Source: Collybiopsis luxurians FD-317 M1 (lineage: Eukaryota; Basidiomycota; Agaricomycetes; Agaricales; Omphalotaceae). From it: a stretch of DNA of 64,000 bases. A program made the position numbers and the translations under genes. This document shows positions 63,287-64,000 of the stretch, one piece after another; the stretch's first letter is position 1; every line of letters starts with the position of its first letter. The notes under the pieces were generated by a model. It saw only the letters and a list, made by a program, of their open reading frames with translations, did not search any database and had not been told where the DNA came from. The stretch lies in contig KN834759.1 of NCBI GenBank assembly GCA_000827265.1, positions 415,666-479,665 of the forward strand, given 5' to 3'.

Positions 63287-64000
63287 CATCAGGAAAAGGG
63301 CCCTATAGCCTAGGCACATATGGGTTGTTATGGGTTATCCTCAGACAGTTTAAGGCTTCGGAGTCCTGGGCTACATGCCCAGGATGCCAAGGGACACCCC
63401 CAAATCCTGTAGAGCCTGAGAGTCCCTGAGGATCCCTGAAGATCCCTGGGGATCTTTCAGGTCTCCTGAGGCTTCGACATATAAATGTGATAATGGGCCC
63501 AATTTAAGCCCAGTCATGTAATTGATGAAAATTGACAATTTCACCTTTGCATTACATAAAAAGGTTGCAGTAGTTATATTCTGACAGCTAAAGTCTACAA
63601 TTATTACACTTGCTATATCCTATGTACATATGTACAGGCTTTTTACTATACGAATATATTGTGCTCAAGTATGTTAAGTCAATACAGAACTTACATTAGT
63701 ATAATAAACTGTACTTAAAGTATAATAACTGACTAGTAAAACTGAAGTAATAGGTGACAATAAATCATTACAGCAATATATTAAAATACAATACTACAGT
63801 ATATTAAAAGCAATATAAGAGTATGATATATAGAGTAGAGTAAGTAGAAGAACAGATGGAAGTATATTTTATTATTTTAGATTTATATGTTGAAGCTTCA
63901 GGGCAGCCTCATGGATCCTCAGGGATCCTCAGGGACTCTCAGGCTCCACAGGATTTGGGAGGTGTCCCTTGGCATCCTGGGCAGCCTATATAACCCAGGA
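63287..64000. mobile_element. CATCAGG-family element, partial at window end
   Basis: Starts CATCAGGAAAAGGGCCC and follows the left arm of 59,866-60,807. From about 63,880 the reverse complement of that same left arm appears, so this copy has long inverted arms around an AT-rich core. It runs past the window end. Confidence 0.7.

Overview
The window looks like a basidiomycete (Agaricomycetes-type) nuclear genome. Genes are cut by many short GT-AG introns of about 45-75 nt. One gene is a FunK1-type protein kinase, a family expanded in mushroom-forming fungi. There are Ty1/copia retrotransposons primed by a half initiator-tRNA-Met, and a degraded DDE transposase of a type common in Agaricomycetes. 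All gene models were spliced by hand from the sequence, using frame continuity and known family motifs.

Layout. Bases 1-7,700 are gene-dense: a JEN1-like monocarboxylate/H+ symporter, a FunK1 kinase and an Rtt106-like histone-chaperone-domain protein, all on the + strand. From about 7.7 kb onward the window is repeat-rich, with isolated intact genes: an MCT-type transporter (16,655-18,528, -), an O-acetylhomoserine sulfhydrylase-like enzyme (20,915-23,241, +), a CmcJ/AsaB-like hydroxylase/desaturase (34,226-35,149, -), a DHA2-type MFS transporter (37,386-39,485, +) and a second, intron-richer sulfhydrylase paralogue (48,694-50,970, +). A possible short cysteine-rich protein lies near 8.5 kb (-).

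Mobile DNA. (i) A DDE-transposase relic (about 9.98-16.1 kb) is split by a 3.6 kb block and by a 173-bp solo-LTR-like element with a perfect 5-bp target duplication. (ii) A nearly complete but dead copia element (27,175-32,103) has a 5-bp target duplication and a 223-bp insertion in its 5' LTR. (iii) A nest fills 53.9-64 kb: a + strand copia relic is interrupted by a - strand copia (55,155-61,935), which is itself interrupted by a 645-bp solo LTR and two terminal-inverted-repeat elements; further copies follow to the window end. (iv) There are two hAT-like non-autonomous elements (23,832-24,571 and 41,686-42,390) and a MITE-like inverted repeat inside an intron (21,372-21,703). (v) A recurring family bounded by CATCAGGAAAA / TTTTCCTGATG, with arms crowded with CCTNAGG-type words, has at least eight copies or fragments. 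It is the best candidate here for something undescribed.

Functional view. The surviving genes in the repeat-rich part are two sulfur amino-acid enzymes, one secondary-metabolism-type oxidoreductase and two transporters, which resembles an accessory metabolic region, but no shared pathway can be proven. LTR comparison shows mostly C:G to T:A changes concentrated at CpG, consistent with methylation-driven (or RIP-like) decay. Five GC-AG introns among about 62 inferred introns is more than usual.
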